Shown here piece by piece: positions 17,611 to 26,591 of a stretch of DNA of 64,000 nt. The notes beneath the pieces are model-generated. The model searched no databases. It saw only the letters and a list, made by a program, of their open reading frames with translations, and had not been told where the DNA came from. The DNA is from JADKAV01 sp963732355 (lineage in GTDB: Bacteria > Actinomycetota > Actinomycetes > S36-B12 > UBA10799): assembly GCA_963732355.1 (NCBI GenBank), contig CAVSZD010000010.1:434001-498000 (forward strand), in the 5' to 3' direction. Each line of letters starts with the position of its first letter. The first letter of the stretch is position 1. The position numbers were made by a program, and so were the translations under genes.

Positions 17611-19158
17611 CTACTCCTTGGGCGGAACCTTCTTCGTCGGAACCTTCTTCGTCGGCGCCTTCTTCGCTGCCGGCTTCTTCGTCGGCGGCTTCTTCGCCGG
17701 AGCCTTCTTCGCTGCCGGCTTCTTCGCTGCCGGCTTTTTCGCCGCTGGGGCGGGCTTCGGTTTCGGAACAGCACCCACCGCCACAACCTCTGCCATGCCG
17801 GCCTTGAGGTCTTCGACCAGTTCTTGCGGGTCGGGCACCGCGAGTGTGTCGATGTTCACGCCGACCTGGGCAACACCGTTGTACGACATGAGCGCACAGT
17901 TGACCGCGGCTCCGGCCTTCGGCGCGTAAGGGAGCATGCGCAGGATCTGAGTGCCCGCGAAATACACCGGGATCGGAGGTCCGGGGACATTCGTGGCCAC
18001 GAAGTCAGTGCCCTTCATGAGTCCGCCGGCCACGACTGTGGAAATGCTGCGGGGCAGCATCGTCAGCAACCGGAAGACCTGGTCGGTGAGAACTGCGGCG
18101 GGTTCCGTCCGGGCCTGACGCAAGACCGGGTGCAGTTGTTGGATGCGCTTGGCGGGGTCGGCCTCGTTCATCGGTACCGGGAACCGTGCCGGGACCCACG
18201 CGTTGCCCTGAGCGTTCGCGTCTCCGGGGTTGCGCAGGTTGACGGGCATGTTCACGCGCAAGGCATCCGGGACGGTCCCATGCCGCTCGTGGTAGCGGCG
18301 GAGTCCACCGACGACCCCGGCCACGAACGCGTCGTTGAGGGTTCCACGCCCCGCCTTGCCGGCCTTCTTGAGGTCGTCGAGCGGCACGTCGATCAGATCG
18401 AAGTAGACCGACAGCGAACGCTCGCCGAACACCGTGGACAGAGGTTCGGACGCGGGCGCAAGCATGCGTGACAAGGAGGCGGCCATCTCGCCGGCCGAAG
18501 TGGCCAGGCCGATCGGATCCGTGACCGCGTCCTTGACGAACTCCGTGCCCGATCCCAGGGCGCCGCGCACGTCCGAGACCGTTGTGCGCGCCTGGAAATC
18601 CACACCCTGCCGCAACCGATCAGTGAACGACGCCGTTTCACCGGTGGGTTCGTCAGGCATCGGGCCGAGGTCGGCACCGGCACGGTCGAAGTCGAACAAC
18701 ATCGCTGCCATCTGAAGTCCGCCGATGCCGTCGGTGACTGAGTGGTGGATCTTGGTGATGAAGGCCGCCTGTCCGTCCTGCAGGCCGGTGAGCAGCAGCA
18801 TCTCCCACAGCGGTCGAGCACGGTCGAAGTCCCCCTCGGCCATCTGCTCGGCCATGGTGAACACCGGCCGCATGGTTCCGTCGGCGTTCGGGGCGCTGAC
18901 CCAGCGCAGGTGGTAGTCGATATCGAAGTTGGGGTCGACCTCCCAGCGTGGTGGCGCGAGGCTGAGCGGATTGCCGACTGCACGCTGACGCAGTTTGGGG
19001 ATCATGCGCGACATGCGGTCGATGCGGTCACGCACAATCGCCTCGTCGGGCTCACTGTCCAGGAGGATCACCAGGGTGATCACAGAACGCAATAGTGGGT
19101 CCTCTTCGACCCCGAACATCACTGCGTCGGCCCATTCCATGCGCGGGTCGTCAGCCAC
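17611..19158 (-). CDS. wax ester synthase / diacylglycerol acyltransferase with Lys-Ala-Pro tail
   Basis: A 515-residue WS/DGAT. The condensation-domain motif HHSVTDG is at residues 138-144 and the C-terminal half has the family features NVPGPPIPVYFAG and SYNGVAQVGVNID. It esterifies fatty alcohols or diacylglycerol with acyl-CoA to make storage wax or triacylglycerol at the membrane. Residues ~465-515 are a tail of AAKKP/APTKK-type repeats like histone H1, unusual for this family. GTG at 19158 has GGAGG four bases upstream and precedes MEWADAVMFG; an ATG at 19188 lacks a ribosome site. The acyl-CoA dehydrogenase gene is divergent from it, 92 bases away. Confidence 0.9.
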   Translation of the reverse strand: MADDPRMEWADAVMFGVEEDPLLRSVITLVILLDSEPDEAIVRDRIDRMSRMIPKLRQRAVGNPLSLAPPRWEVDPNFDIDYHLRWVSAPNADGTMRPVFTMAEQMAEGDFDRARPLWEMLLLTGLQDGQAAFITKIHHSVTDGIGGLQMAAMLFDFDRAGADLGPMPDEPTGETASFTDRLRQGVDFQARTTVSDVRGALGSGTEFVKDAVTDPIGLATSAGEMAASLSRMLAPASEPLSTVFGERSLSVYFDLIDVPLDDLKKAGKAGRGTLNDAFVAGVVGGLRRYHERHGTVPDALRVNMPVNLRNPGDANAQGNAWVPARFPVPMNEADPAKRIQQLHPVLRQARTEPAAVLTDQVFRLLTMLPRSISTVVAGGLMKGTDFVATNVPGPPIPVYFAGTQILRMLPYAPKAGAAVNCALMSYNGVAQVGVNIDTLAVPDPQELVEDLKAGMAEVVAVGAVPKPKPAPAAKKPAAKKPAAKKAPAKKPPTKKPAAKKAPTKKVPTKKVPPKE

Positions 19159-19250
19159 GATTCCTCCAGTGTTTTCCGATAGTGCCATCCTGTCGAAACT
19201 GCGTCACTTGCGCGCGTTAACCGTGGATTTCGGCGGCCCAATAGGATCAG

Positions 19251-20465
19251 ATGGTGGACTTCGAACTCAGCCCGAAAGCAGCCCAATACCTCGATCGGCT
19301 CGCCGAGTTCATGGACGCCGAGGTATATCCCGCAGAGCCCGTGTACGCCGAGCAGACCGCCCAGTCAGCCAGTGCGGGCACACCTCATGAACCCCCGCCG
19401 ATCATCGAGCACTTGAAGACCCAGGCACGCGAACGCGGGTTGTGGAATCTCTTCCTCCCCGACGAATCTGGCCTGTCGGTCACCGACTACGCACCGCTGG
19501 CGGAAATGAGTGGCCGCAGCCCGCACCTGGCCCCCGAGGCGCTGAACTGCAGCGCGCCGGACACCGGCAACATGGAGGTCCTGCACATGTTCGGGACGCC
19601 CGAACAGAAGCGGCAGTGGCTCGAACCGCTGATGGCTGGACACATTCGCAGTGGCTTTGCCATGACCGAACCAGGGGTTGCCTCCTCGGACGCCACCAAC
19701 ATCGAGACACGGATCGCCGCTGACGGCGACGAGTACGTGATCACTGGGCGCAAGTGGTGGACCACCGGGGCGATGGACCCGCGCTGCCAGGTGCTGATCC
19801 TGATGGGCAAGACCGATCCGCAGGCGCCTACCCACCAGCAGCAGAGCATGGTCCTCGTCCCCATCAACGCTGCCGGGGTGAGAGTGCAGCGCAACCTCAC
19901 GGTGTTCGGTTACACCGAGCAGCAAGGTCACGCTGAGATCGTGTTCTCGGATGTCCGGGTACCACGGTCCAACCTCATCGCCGAGGAGGGCATGGGCTTC
20001 GCCATCGCCCAGGCCCGCCTCGGCCCGGGCAGGGTGCACCACTGCATGCGCGCGATCGGCATGGCCGAGCGGGCGCTGGACATGATGTGCGAGCGCTCCT
20101 TGTCTCGGGTCGCTTTCCACAAACCGTTGGCAGGTCAAGGTGTGGTTCGGGAATGGATCGCACGGTCCCGCTTGGCTATTGACCAGGCGCGCCTGCTCGT
20201 GCTGCACGCAGCGTGGGTGATCGACCGGCAGGGCGCGAAAGCCGCCCGCCAGCAGATCGCCGGGATCAAGGCGGTCGTTCCCCAAATGGCATTGGACGTC
20301 GTCGATCGCGCAATCCAGACCCACGGTGGAGCCGGTGTGAGCCAGACGACTCCGCTGGCGCAGATGTGGGCCGGCCTGCGCACCTTGCGATTGGCCGATG
20401 GCCCTGATGAGGTCCATCTGCGCGACGTGGCACGACTGGAACTGAGAGGACATGTCGATGGTTGA
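19251..20465 (+). CDS. acyl-CoA dehydrogenase (ACAD10/11-like)
   Basis: A 404-residue FAD-dependent dehydrogenase. Motifs: GFAMTEPGVASSDATNIET (flavin and substrate binding), RKWWTTGAMDPRC, and QTHGGAGVSQTTPLAQ near the C-terminus. Together with the following phosphotransferase-like gene it resembles the two halves of eukaryotic ACAD10/11, which handle 4-hydroxy or branched acyl-CoAs; known bacterial pairs are co-transcribed. It overlaps the next gene by 14 bases (ATG at 20452 inside its end), implying coupling. The exact substrate is not determined. Confidence 0.9.
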   Translation: MVDFELSPKAAQYLDRLAEFMDAEVYPAEPVYAEQTAQSASAGTPHEPPPIIEHLKTQARERGLWNLFLPDESGLSVTDYAPLAEMSGRSPHLAPEALNCSAPDTGNMEVLHMFGTPEQKRQWLEPLMAGHIRSGFAMTEPGVASSDATNIETRIAADGDEYVITGRKWWTTGAMDPRCQVLILMGKTDPQAPTHQQQSMVLVPINAAGVRVQRNLTVFGYTEQQGHAEIVFSDVRVPRSNLIAEEGMGFAIAQARLGPGRVHHCMRAIGMAERALDMMCERSLSRVAFHKPLAGQGVVREWIARSRLAIDQARLLVLHAAWVIDRQGAKAARQQIAGIKAVVPQMALDVVDRAIQTHGGAGVSQTTPLAQMWAGLRTLRLADGPDEVHLRDVARLELRGHVDG

Positions 20466-21493
20466 GTACCGCGGCCGTGAACAGGATGGCTTCGATCTCG
20501 AGGCCCTTGCCCAGTGGCTTGGCCGTGAGGTCCCGCAATTGGGCGCACTTGAGGGCGTGACGCAGTTCTCCGGCGGCGCCTCGAACCTGACCTTTCGTCT
20601 CGACTGCTCTGGCGGTTCAGCGGTGCTGCGGACCTCCCCAGCTGGGCGAAAGGCTGCCTCAGCACACGACATGGCGCGCGAAGCCAGACTGTTGCAAGGG
20701 CTTCGGCCTCAGTTCAGCCGGGTACCGGAGGTCTTCGCGGTCGGCGGACAGGATTCGCCCATCGGCCGGCCTGCCTTTGTGTGCGAATACGTTTCGGGGG
20801 AGATCCTGCGCCGCGACATCAGCGACGATGCGCCCGTCGCGGCCATGGCGCGCACGTTCATCTCCACGCTGGTGGAACTGCACTCGGTCGACGCGTCAGT
20901 ACCGGAGCTGGCCGCGTTCAACAAGGGTGACGGGTACGTGCGCCGGCAGGTAGAGGGCTGGAGTTCGCGCTACCGGCAGGCACTGACAGAGGACGTCCCC
21001 GACGCCGAGTCGGTCATGGCCTGGTTGGCCGCGCGCCAGCCAGATGATGTCGGTTCATGCGTCATCCACAACGACTGGCGCTTCGACAACATGGTGCTGG
21101 ATCCCGACGACCTGTCCACGATCAAGGCCGTGCTCGATTGGGAACTGGCAACGGTGGGCGATCCATTCATGGACCTGGGTTCGGCGATGGCGTACTGGGT
21201 CGAACCCGGCGACGACGCCGGGATGCAGGCATTCCGCCGGCAGCCGAGCAACGCCGCCGGAATGCCGACCCGCGACGAGTTCGTCGACCAGTACTGCCAG
21301 ATGGCCGGCCGTGAGCGTCCAGACTGGCTGTTCTACGAGGTGTACGGCCTGTTCCGGTCTGGCGGGCATTGCCCAGCAGATCTGGTACCGGTACTACCAC
21401 GGACAGACGACCAACCCCGCCTTCAAACTCTTCGGCCCGGCGGTCACGTACCTGGTTGCACGATGTGAGGGACTCATCGAGCAGCAAGGATGA
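20452..21493 (+). pseudogene. ACAD10/11-type phosphotransferase (APH fold), one frameshift
   Basis: Reading from ATG 20452 gives an aminoglycoside-phosphotransferase-like kinase: FSGGASNLTFRL, SCVIHNDWRFDNMVL (catalytic HxDxxxxN) and VLDWELATVGDPFMDLG (metal-binding DWE). At about 21355-21359 the family sequence GLFR continues in the +1 frame as LAGIAQQIWYRYYHGQ and runs to a stop at 21493. Dropping one base from CGGTCTGG restores a 346-residue protein of normal length. Without it the product ends at 21468 with about 35 unrelated residues. The kinase is thought to phosphorylate hydroxyacyl-CoA for its dehydrogenase partner. Sequencing error or a true mutation cannot be separated here. Confidence 0.83.
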
Positions 21494-21559
21494 CACTCGC
21501 CCGAACCGACCAGAATCGGCCACCGGGTAGCGTGGGCGGCAACGACCGAAGGGACAGCG

Positions 21560-22120
21560 ATGGCGGAGGAGCCGCAACAATCGGGCGGGCAGGTCATGGT
21601 GCGTCGGTGGCAGGTCGCCGTGGCAATCCTCGCGGTGCTGACCCTGACCCTGCTGCTGATCAACGTGGTGCTACGCAGCCGGCTCGACAACGCGCAGGCC
21701 AACGAGGCAGCGGCAGTAGCCACCACTGAGGACCTGCGCTCGGAAAACGCCGATCTGACACGACGCAACGATCAACTGTTGACCCAGTTGTCCACGTCCC
21801 AGGAGCGCCTCTCGGGGCTCGTGCAAAGGCTGGACCTGACGAAGAAGCAGTTGTCTGCCTCGGAGGCCAACGTGGCGCGTCAGGTGACGTCCCAGCGCGT
21901 GGCCGAGAAGGCGGCGCGCCAGGCCAACTCGGCGGCGCGCAAAGCGCGAGCCCGCGCGGCGGCGGTCCGCTTCCAGTTGTCCAACGCTCAGACGTGCTCT
22001 GCGGCCGGGATCAAGGCGCTGGCGCAGATCCATTCAGGCCCCGACATCGAGACCGGTGCGACAGAAGCAGCTGACACGCTGGAGTCCGTTCTGCCGGCAT
22101 GTCGCGCTGGTCTGCGCTGA
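21560..22120 (+). CDS. membrane-anchored coiled-coil protein
   Basis: A 186-residue protein. It has a short cytoplasmic start (MAEEPQQSGG), one membrane helix at about residues 20-38 (VAVAILAVLTLTLLLINVVL), and then about 90 residues of heptad-rich, Gln/Ala/Arg-rich coiled coil (SENADLTRRNDQLLTQLST, KKQLSASEANVARQV). The C-terminal 40 residues hold two cysteines (QTCSAAGI, VLPACRAGL) that could form a disulfide outside the cell. I do not recognise a family. Three bases separate it from the Nudix gene, and the two are probably co-transcribed. AGGGAC lies just before ATG. Confidence 0.75.
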   Translation: MAEEPQQSGGQVMVRRWQVAVAILAVLTLTLLLINVVLRSRLDNAQANEAAAVATTEDLRSENADLTRRNDQLLTQLSTSQERLSGLVQRLDLTKKQLSASEANVARQVTSQRVAEKAARQANSAARKARARAAAVRFQLSNAQTCSAAGIKALAQIHSGPDIETGATEAADTLESVLPACRAGLR

Positions 22121-22123
22121 CCG

Positions 22124-22936
22124 GTGCAGCACGACGGCAACGGCTGGGTGCGCTGTGCGTGCGGGCACCGGCACTGGGGGAAGTTCGGTGCAGCGGGGTT
22201 GTTCCTTCGTGTCGATGATGCGGTGCTCATCCAACTGCGACCCGAGTGGGCACATCAAGGGGGGAGTTGGGCGATCCCCGGCGGTGCCCGGGACTCCCAT
22301 GAGTCGGTGATCGACGCAGCTCTGCGGGAAGCCGCCGAGGAAGCCGCAATCGATCCGGATCTGCTGAGAATCGCCGGAGTGCATCGCATGTCCCACCCGG
22401 ACTGGCACTACGACACAGTGATCGCAACCGCGCAAGAGCGCCCACCTGTCACGGCACACGCTGAGAGCGTTGAATTGCGCTGGGTCGGTGTCGACGACCT
22501 CGGCCTCATACGGCTGCATCCCGGGTTTGAAGCATCGCTGCCGGAGTTACTCCTGCCCAGGGTGAGTCTGGTGATAGACGCTGCGAACGTGTTCGGCAGT
22601 ACTCCGGACGGGTGGTGGCACGATCGGGCGGGCGCGGCTGAACGCCTGAGCGCACAGGTTGGGGCCATCGCGGGCCGGCCCGTCCCTCTCGATCACAAGC
22701 CGACCCTGATCGGGCACCTGGAATTGGTGGTGGAGGGGCAAGCGGTTGCCATGGCTGACCCCGGACCCGACTCGCTGGTCCGGATCGTGCGGGCCACAGC
22801 GGCCGGCGACGACACCATCGCCGAGCGAGCGCGTAGTCTGGAGGACGCACTTGTTGTGACCAGTGACCGGGGACTGCGCGCCAGAGTTGGCCGATCCGTG
22901 CCCGTGTCCGAACTCTGGCGGTGGATGGGTCGATGA
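22124..22936 (+). CDS. Nudix hydrolase fused to a NYN/PIN-like domain
   Basis: A 270-residue protein. Residues ~22-145 are a Nudix domain with the box at 54-77 (GARDSHESVIDAALREAAEE); the usual Gly after EE is Ala75. Residues ~147-270 start LVIDAANVFG and end with DDTIAERARS and LVVTSDRGLRARVG. The acidic residues (D152, the DDT pair, D in TSDRG) are placed as in NYN/YacP-type nucleases. The combination suggests nucleotide clean-up linked to RNA cleavage, but the substrate is unknown. GTG start; the stop overlaps the CDF start (ATGA). Confidence 0.78.
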   Translation: MQHDGNGWVRCACGHRHWGKFGAAGLFLRVDDAVLIQLRPEWAHQGGSWAIPGGARDSHESVIDAALREAAEEAAIDPDLLRIAGVHRMSHPDWHYDTVIATAQERPPVTAHAESVELRWVGVDDLGLIRLHPGFEASLPELLLPRVSLVIDAANVFGSTPDGWWHDRAGAAERLSAQVGAIAGRPVPLDHKPTLIGHLELVVEGQAVAMADPGPDSLVRIVRATAAGDDTIAERARSLEDALVVTSDRGLRARVGRSVPVSELWRWMGR

Positions 22937-23886
22937 CCGGTAGGTACCTCGAGCGTTTTGCATGGCTTTCGGTGGCCACCGGGATCGTCGTGCTGGGACT
23001 CAAGACGTGGGCGTGGCAACTCACCGGTTCCGTGGGCCTGCTCTCAGATGCTCTTGAGTCCACTGTCAATATCGGGGCCGCGCTGGTCGCCGTTTTCGCT
23101 TTGCGGGCCGCCAATCGCCCAGCTGACGCCGAGCACCATTTCGGGCACGGCAAGGCCGAATACCTATCGGCCATGGTGGAGGGATTCCTGATCCTGGCCG
23201 CCTCTGCGGCGATCATTGCCACTGCTATCAATCGGTTGCTCTCGCCCGAGCCACTTGAACAGGTCGGGATCGGACTGCTCATCTCCGTGCTCGCCTCGGC
23301 CCTCAACGGGGCAGTGGCGTTTGTGCTGCTTCGGGTGGGTCGCAAACACCGGTCATTGGTTCTGATCGCTGATGGCAAGCACCTTCTGACCGACGTATGG
23401 ACTTCCGCCGGCGTCGTGGTCGGAGTCGGTGCGGTCGCGCTGACCGGGTTGGAACGACTGGACCCCGTAATCGCGTTGCTGGTCGGCGCCAACATCTTGT
23501 GGACCGGCTGGGGCTTGTTGCGCGAGTCGGTTTCGGGACTGCTCGACGAGCGGCTTTCGGATGCGGACATCGACGAGGTCGTTGCTGTTCTTCAGGAGCA
23601 CGAATCCGATGCGGTCCACTTCCACGCGCTGCAGAGCCGTGCGGCCGGACGCCAGCGGTTCGTGTCCCTGCACATGCTCGTGCCCGGCGCGAGCAGCGTG
23701 CGCGAAGCCCACGACCTCGCTCAGCAGGTCGAGGACGAGATAGAGCAGAGACTCCCGGGCGCGGTGGTCAGCATCCATATCGAGCCGCTGGAGGACCCCC
23801 GGGCGTGGGACGACATCCCGCGTGGGGCCGAGCATCCGCTCAATGCTTCAAAGACGCGGTTCGGAGACGGGCCGGTCCCCGGATAG
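22933..23886 (+). CDS. cation diffusion facilitator family transporter
   Basis: A 317-residue CDF protein with six helices. It has SDALESTVNIGA in helix 2 and DGKHLLTDVWTS in helix 5 (the HxxxD metal site), and HHFGHGKAEYLSA between helices 2 and 3. The C-terminal cytoplasmic ferredoxin-like domain (HFHALQSRAAG, FVSLHMLVPG) is present. Likely exports Zn2+, Fe2+, Mn2+ or Co2+ against H+; the metal cannot be told from sequence alone. The start overlaps the Nudix-NYN stop. Its last 39 bases overlap the convergent phosphotransferase gene. Confidence 0.9.
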   Translation: MTGRYLERFAWLSVATGIVVLGLKTWAWQLTGSVGLLSDALESTVNIGAALVAVFALRAANRPADAEHHFGHGKAEYLSAMVEGFLILAASAAIIATAINRLLSPEPLEQVGIGLLISVLASALNGAVAFVLLRVGRKHRSLVLIADGKHLLTDVWTSAGVVVGVGAVALTGLERLDPVIALLVGANILWTGWGLLRESVSGLLDERLSDADIDEVVAVLQEHESDAVHFHALQSRAAGRQRFVSLHMLVPGASSVREAHDLAQQVEDEIEQRLPGAVVSIHIEPLEDPRAWDDIPRGAEHPLNASKTRFGDGPVPG

Positions 23887-24552
23887 CCAGGGATGGCGGC
23901 CCTGCTCCCAGAGGTCGTGCTGCACCGGCCAGGTGTCCAGATAGATGCCCGCCCGTCGATCGAGTTCGTCGGCTTCGGGGGTGCAACGTCGTAAGGCCTT
24001 CACCACGGCCGGCCCACAGTTGGCGTTGAGCGCCGACCAGTCCATGGCCGGATCAGCCAATGCGGCACCATCCCAGTCGATGACAGCGACCAGGTCTCCG
24101 TCGGGGCTGACCAGCAGGTTGCCGGCACTGAGGTCACCGTGCACGAGCGTGGTGGTCACTTCGGCGGCGGTCACAGCCGCGGTGTCGCAAGCAGCAGAGT
24201 CGCCAACCTGAGCCAGCACGGCCCACAAGGTGGCCCAGGTCGGCCCGATTGATTCCCAATCGCGAACGCTGCGCATGTGCGCTGCGAACTCGGCCAGTTG
24301 CTCGCCGAGCCGTTCCTGGGCGGGTAAGGCCAGTTCGGTCTCCATCAGCGGTGTCCCACTGGCCCGCTCCATCACCAGATGCAAGGGGGGCTCATCGTGC
24401 ACGGCCAAGATGGCAGGCACCGGTAACCCAGCGCGCCGGGCGGCCTCATGTCGACGTGCATTGAGGGCAAGGTCGCGTTGGTCATGCGGTTGTAGCGGGT
24501 ACCGACGGATCAGGCGGGTTTCGAATTCGATCCGGTTGCGATTGGTCCGCAT
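23848..24552 (-). CDS. aminoglycoside phosphotransferase-like kinase
   Basis: A 234-residue APH/choline-kinase fold protein starting MRTNRNRIEFETRLIRRYP. Catalytic loop VHGDLSAGNLL (HxDxxxxN) and metal loop VIDWDGAALADPAMDW are intact. It lacks an obvious complete N-lobe glycine loop and is short for the family, so substrates are unclear; small-molecule kinases rather than antibiotic resistance are likely. Start placed at the ATG just before the conserved region. Nothing in the neighbourhood indicates a pathway. Confidence 0.75.
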   Translation of the reverse strand: MRTNRNRIEFETRLIRRYPLQPHDQRDLALNARRHEAARRAGLPVPAILAVHDEPPLHLVMERASGTPLMETELALPAQERLGEQLAEFAAHMRSVRDWESIGPTWATLWAVLAQVGDSAACDTAAVTAAEVTTTLVHGDLSAGNLLVSPDGDLVAVIDWDGAALADPAMDWSALNANCGPAVVKALRRCTPEADELDRRAGIYLDTWPVQHDLWEQGRHPWLSGDRPVSEPRL

Positions 24553-24617
24553 GGCTCCGATTCTTCCCGCGGTGAACACGGCTGGTCAGGGCGGGCCCGG
24601 CGTGCAACAGTAATTAC

Positions 24618-25103
24618 ATGCTTACACAAGAACAGATTGAGAAATGGCTGACTGGTCGTTTGGGAGACTGGTTCGAGCAGTTCGACGTGGTCGTGGACCG
24701 CGAGGAGATCAGCATCATCGGCCAGCTGCCCAGCGAGGGACTCGACGATGACACTGCGGCGGCCGGACGGATCGCGCGCTTCCGGGAGAACACCCGCGAC
24801 GAGCGGATCGCCATCGCGCGTGAGCTCGAGCACGCAACGGGTCGCAAGGTGGCCTGGGGTGCACGTTGCGCTACGACGCAGACCATGTTCACGCGGTTGA
24901 GTGTTCCTGTCATGACCCGGCTGCGGCAGGACGACCGGGTCGTGCTCGACACGTTGGTCGCCGCGTCCGTGGCGCGGTCACGCTCCGACGCATTGGCCTG
25001 GTGCGTACGCCTGGTCGGTCAGCACGAGGCCGAATGGCTCAAGGACTTGCAGGACGCCATGGAATCGGTGCGAACGGTGCGCGACAAAGGCCCAACGCCC
25101 TGA
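24618..25103 (+). CDS. conserved actinobacterial protein with helix-rich C-terminus
   Basis: A 161-residue soluble protein opening MLTQEQIEKWLTGRLGDWF. It has a beta-strand pair (FDVVVDREEISIIGQLP), an Arg/Glu-rich helix and a C-terminal segment (RQDDRVVLDTLVAASVARSRSDALAWCVRLV). That segment resembles a ribbon-helix-helix-like or short HTH segment in which SRSDAL starts a helix. It could be a DNA-binding regulator, but this is weak. I do not know a characterised member. The start is ATG with no clear Shine-Dalgarno sequence. It is followed by a secreted-protein gene on the same strand. Confidence 0.7.
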   Translation: MLTQEQIEKWLTGRLGDWFEQFDVVVDREEISIIGQLPSEGLDDDTAAAGRIARFRENTRDERIAIARELEHATGRKVAWGARCATTQTMFTRLSVPVMTRLRQDDRVVLDTLVAASVARSRSDALAWCVRLVGQHEAEWLKDLQDAMESVRTVRDKGPTP

Positions 25104-25127
25104 GCAACAGGGCTAGTGTGGGGCACT

Positions 25128-25787
25128 GTGCGAGCAGTCCTTGTGGGCTTGACGGCTGTCCTGGTCGTTGCCTCACCGGCACACGCCGGGAGTGGTTCCA
25201 GTGATGGTGTGACCGTGACGGTGAACGACCTCGTTTGGCCGGGGTACGCATGTGTGACCCAGCCTGTGACAGTGAACGTCGACGCCGGGAATCTTGTGGG
25301 CTGGTTGGTCGCGGTGCAGGCCGGACCCACGGCCGGTTCGAGACTGGACTCGGTGGCATTCGCAGGCTTCGGCACCGAGTCGATCGGCGGGGGCCTCTTG
25401 CTGTGCCCGGCCGACAGTGATGGTCCTTGGACGGCGAAGGTCACCGGCAGGATCGGATTATCGACGGTGGACTTCGCCGTCGGTTTCCTGGTCAGCAAAG
25501 CCGTCACTGCGGCGACCATCGACGTTGCCCGGCGTACACCGGTTGGTACCCGGGTGCGCGGCGAGGTCCTGGCTGGCTCGTGGGCTGGCCGGGGGACCGT
25601 GAAGGTCAGCGGTTTCAAGGACGGGCGGTGGCGGGTGCTCGGACGCACCTACGCGCGAAAGGACGGGCGCTACAGGTTCGTGAGCCCCAAGCGGGTGGCA
25701 CGGGTTTACGTGGAGTATCTCGGTGACAACGCCACACTTGCCAGTCAAGCGGGACCGCGCCGGGTCAGTACCAGTTCTTCGTCGTGA
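25128..25787 (+). CDS. secreted protein, unknown function
   Basis: About 219 residues. A Sec signal peptide (AVLVGLTAVLVVASPAHAG) is followed by a beta-sandwich-like domain (VTVTVNDLVWPGYACVTQ, LLLCPADSDGPWTAKV) with two cysteines. A second region is of the carbohydrate- or cell-wall-associated 'AGSWAGRGTVKVSGFKDGRWR' type with KDGRYRF, as seen in many actinobacterial secreted proteins. GTG at 25128 gives the best signal peptide; GTG at 25116 is an alternative. Its end overlaps the convergent transglycosylase gene by 23 bases. Confidence 0.7.
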   Translation: MRAVLVGLTAVLVVASPAHAGSGSSDGVTVTVNDLVWPGYACVTQPVTVNVDAGNLVGWLVAVQAGPTAGSRLDSVAFAGFGTESIGGGLLLCPADSDGPWTAKVTGRIGLSTVDFAVGFLVSKAVTAATIDVARRTPVGTRVRGEVLAGSWAGRGTVKVSGFKDGRWRVLGRTYARKDGRYRFVSPKRVARVYVEYLGDNATLASQAGPRRVSTSSSS

Positions 25788-26532
25788 AGTGCGCCCAGGC
25801 GCCCTTCGGATCGCCGTAGCGGCCCTTGATGTAGGAGGCGCCCCAGCGGATCTGGGTCTGTGGGTTGGTCCGCCAGTCAGCCCCGGCGGTTGCCATCTTG
25901 TCTCCAGGTAGTGACTGTGGGATCCCGGTTGCCCCTGAACTCGGGTTGACGGCCAGGTGGTTCCAGCCGGACTCACGGGTCCACAACTGCTCCAGGCACA
26001 GCCACTGGTCGTCGCCCCAGCCGTAGGTGTTGAGGATGTAGACGCGGGCGTAGGCCTTGTTGGCCGCGATCTGCGTGCCCGTGATGGAGGGGAAGGGCGG
26101 GGTTGTCGACTCGCTTTCAGGAGCCTGCACCGCGAACGTCTTGATTCCCGATCGCGCCTTCGTGTGGTCCTCGGTGGCAGGGACGAAGACTCGCCACCGG
26201 TTCCGGTCAGGGGCCACGTCCATGGCCACGCGCACGCTGCCGGTCTCATCGGTTGTTCTGGTGCGGGCGGTCACCCACGTGATTCCGTCGCTGCTGTATT
26301 GCACCTCGACCTTGCGGGGTGTTCCCCCGATCACCTGCAGGCGATTGCGGTGCACAGTGCCGTCGACGGTGGTACGAACCGATGCCTTGAAACCCTTCAG
26401 GGTGGTCGTTTCGCGAACCGGCTTGGTTGCGATCTCCTTGAACGGGTCAGCGGGCCCACTGTCGGCCATCGCCGGTGCTGTGAGGCCACCGATCGACACC
26501 GCAAGGGTTGCGGCGACCGCCATCACTCGCAT
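25765..26532 (-). CDS. secreted lysozyme-like / transglycosylase-like protein
   Basis: A 255-residue protein. It has a signal peptide (RVMAVAATLAVSIGGLTAPAMA), a beta domain of about 110 residues (RKVEVQYSSDGITW) and a C-terminal lysozyme-like domain. That domain contains LEQLWTRESGWNHLAVNPSS (probable catalytic Glu in RESGW), GIPQSLPGDKMATAG and GASYIKGRYGDPKGAWAHF. This is the layout of actinobacterial transglycosylase-like peptidoglycan hydrolases. ATG at 26532 has GGAG six bases upstream. A CRP-like palindrome lies 60 bases before the start. Confidence 0.85.
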   Translation of the reverse strand: MRVMAVAATLAVSIGGLTAPAMADSGPADPFKEIATKPVRETTTLKGFKASVRTTVDGTVHRNRLQVIGGTPRKVEVQYSSDGITWVTARTRTTDETGSVRVAMDVAPDRNRWRVFVPATEDHTKARSGIKTFAVQAPESESTTPPFPSITGTQIAANKAYARVYILNTYGWGDDQWLCLEQLWTRESGWNHLAVNPSSGATGIPQSLPGDKMATAGADWRTNPQTQIRWGASYIKGRYGDPKGAWAHFTTKNWY

Positions 26533-26591
26533 TTCGCACTCCACGTCGCTGGACGTTATCGGGTCGGTGGTTGATCAAGCAACCGATCCAC

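Noticed and set aside
17169..17786. 24-residue repeat protein from the tandem array on the minus strand
   Set aside because: Only part of the array shares a frame because the third period is 73 bp. The rest of the frame is a shadow of the GTPase and WS/DGAT genes.
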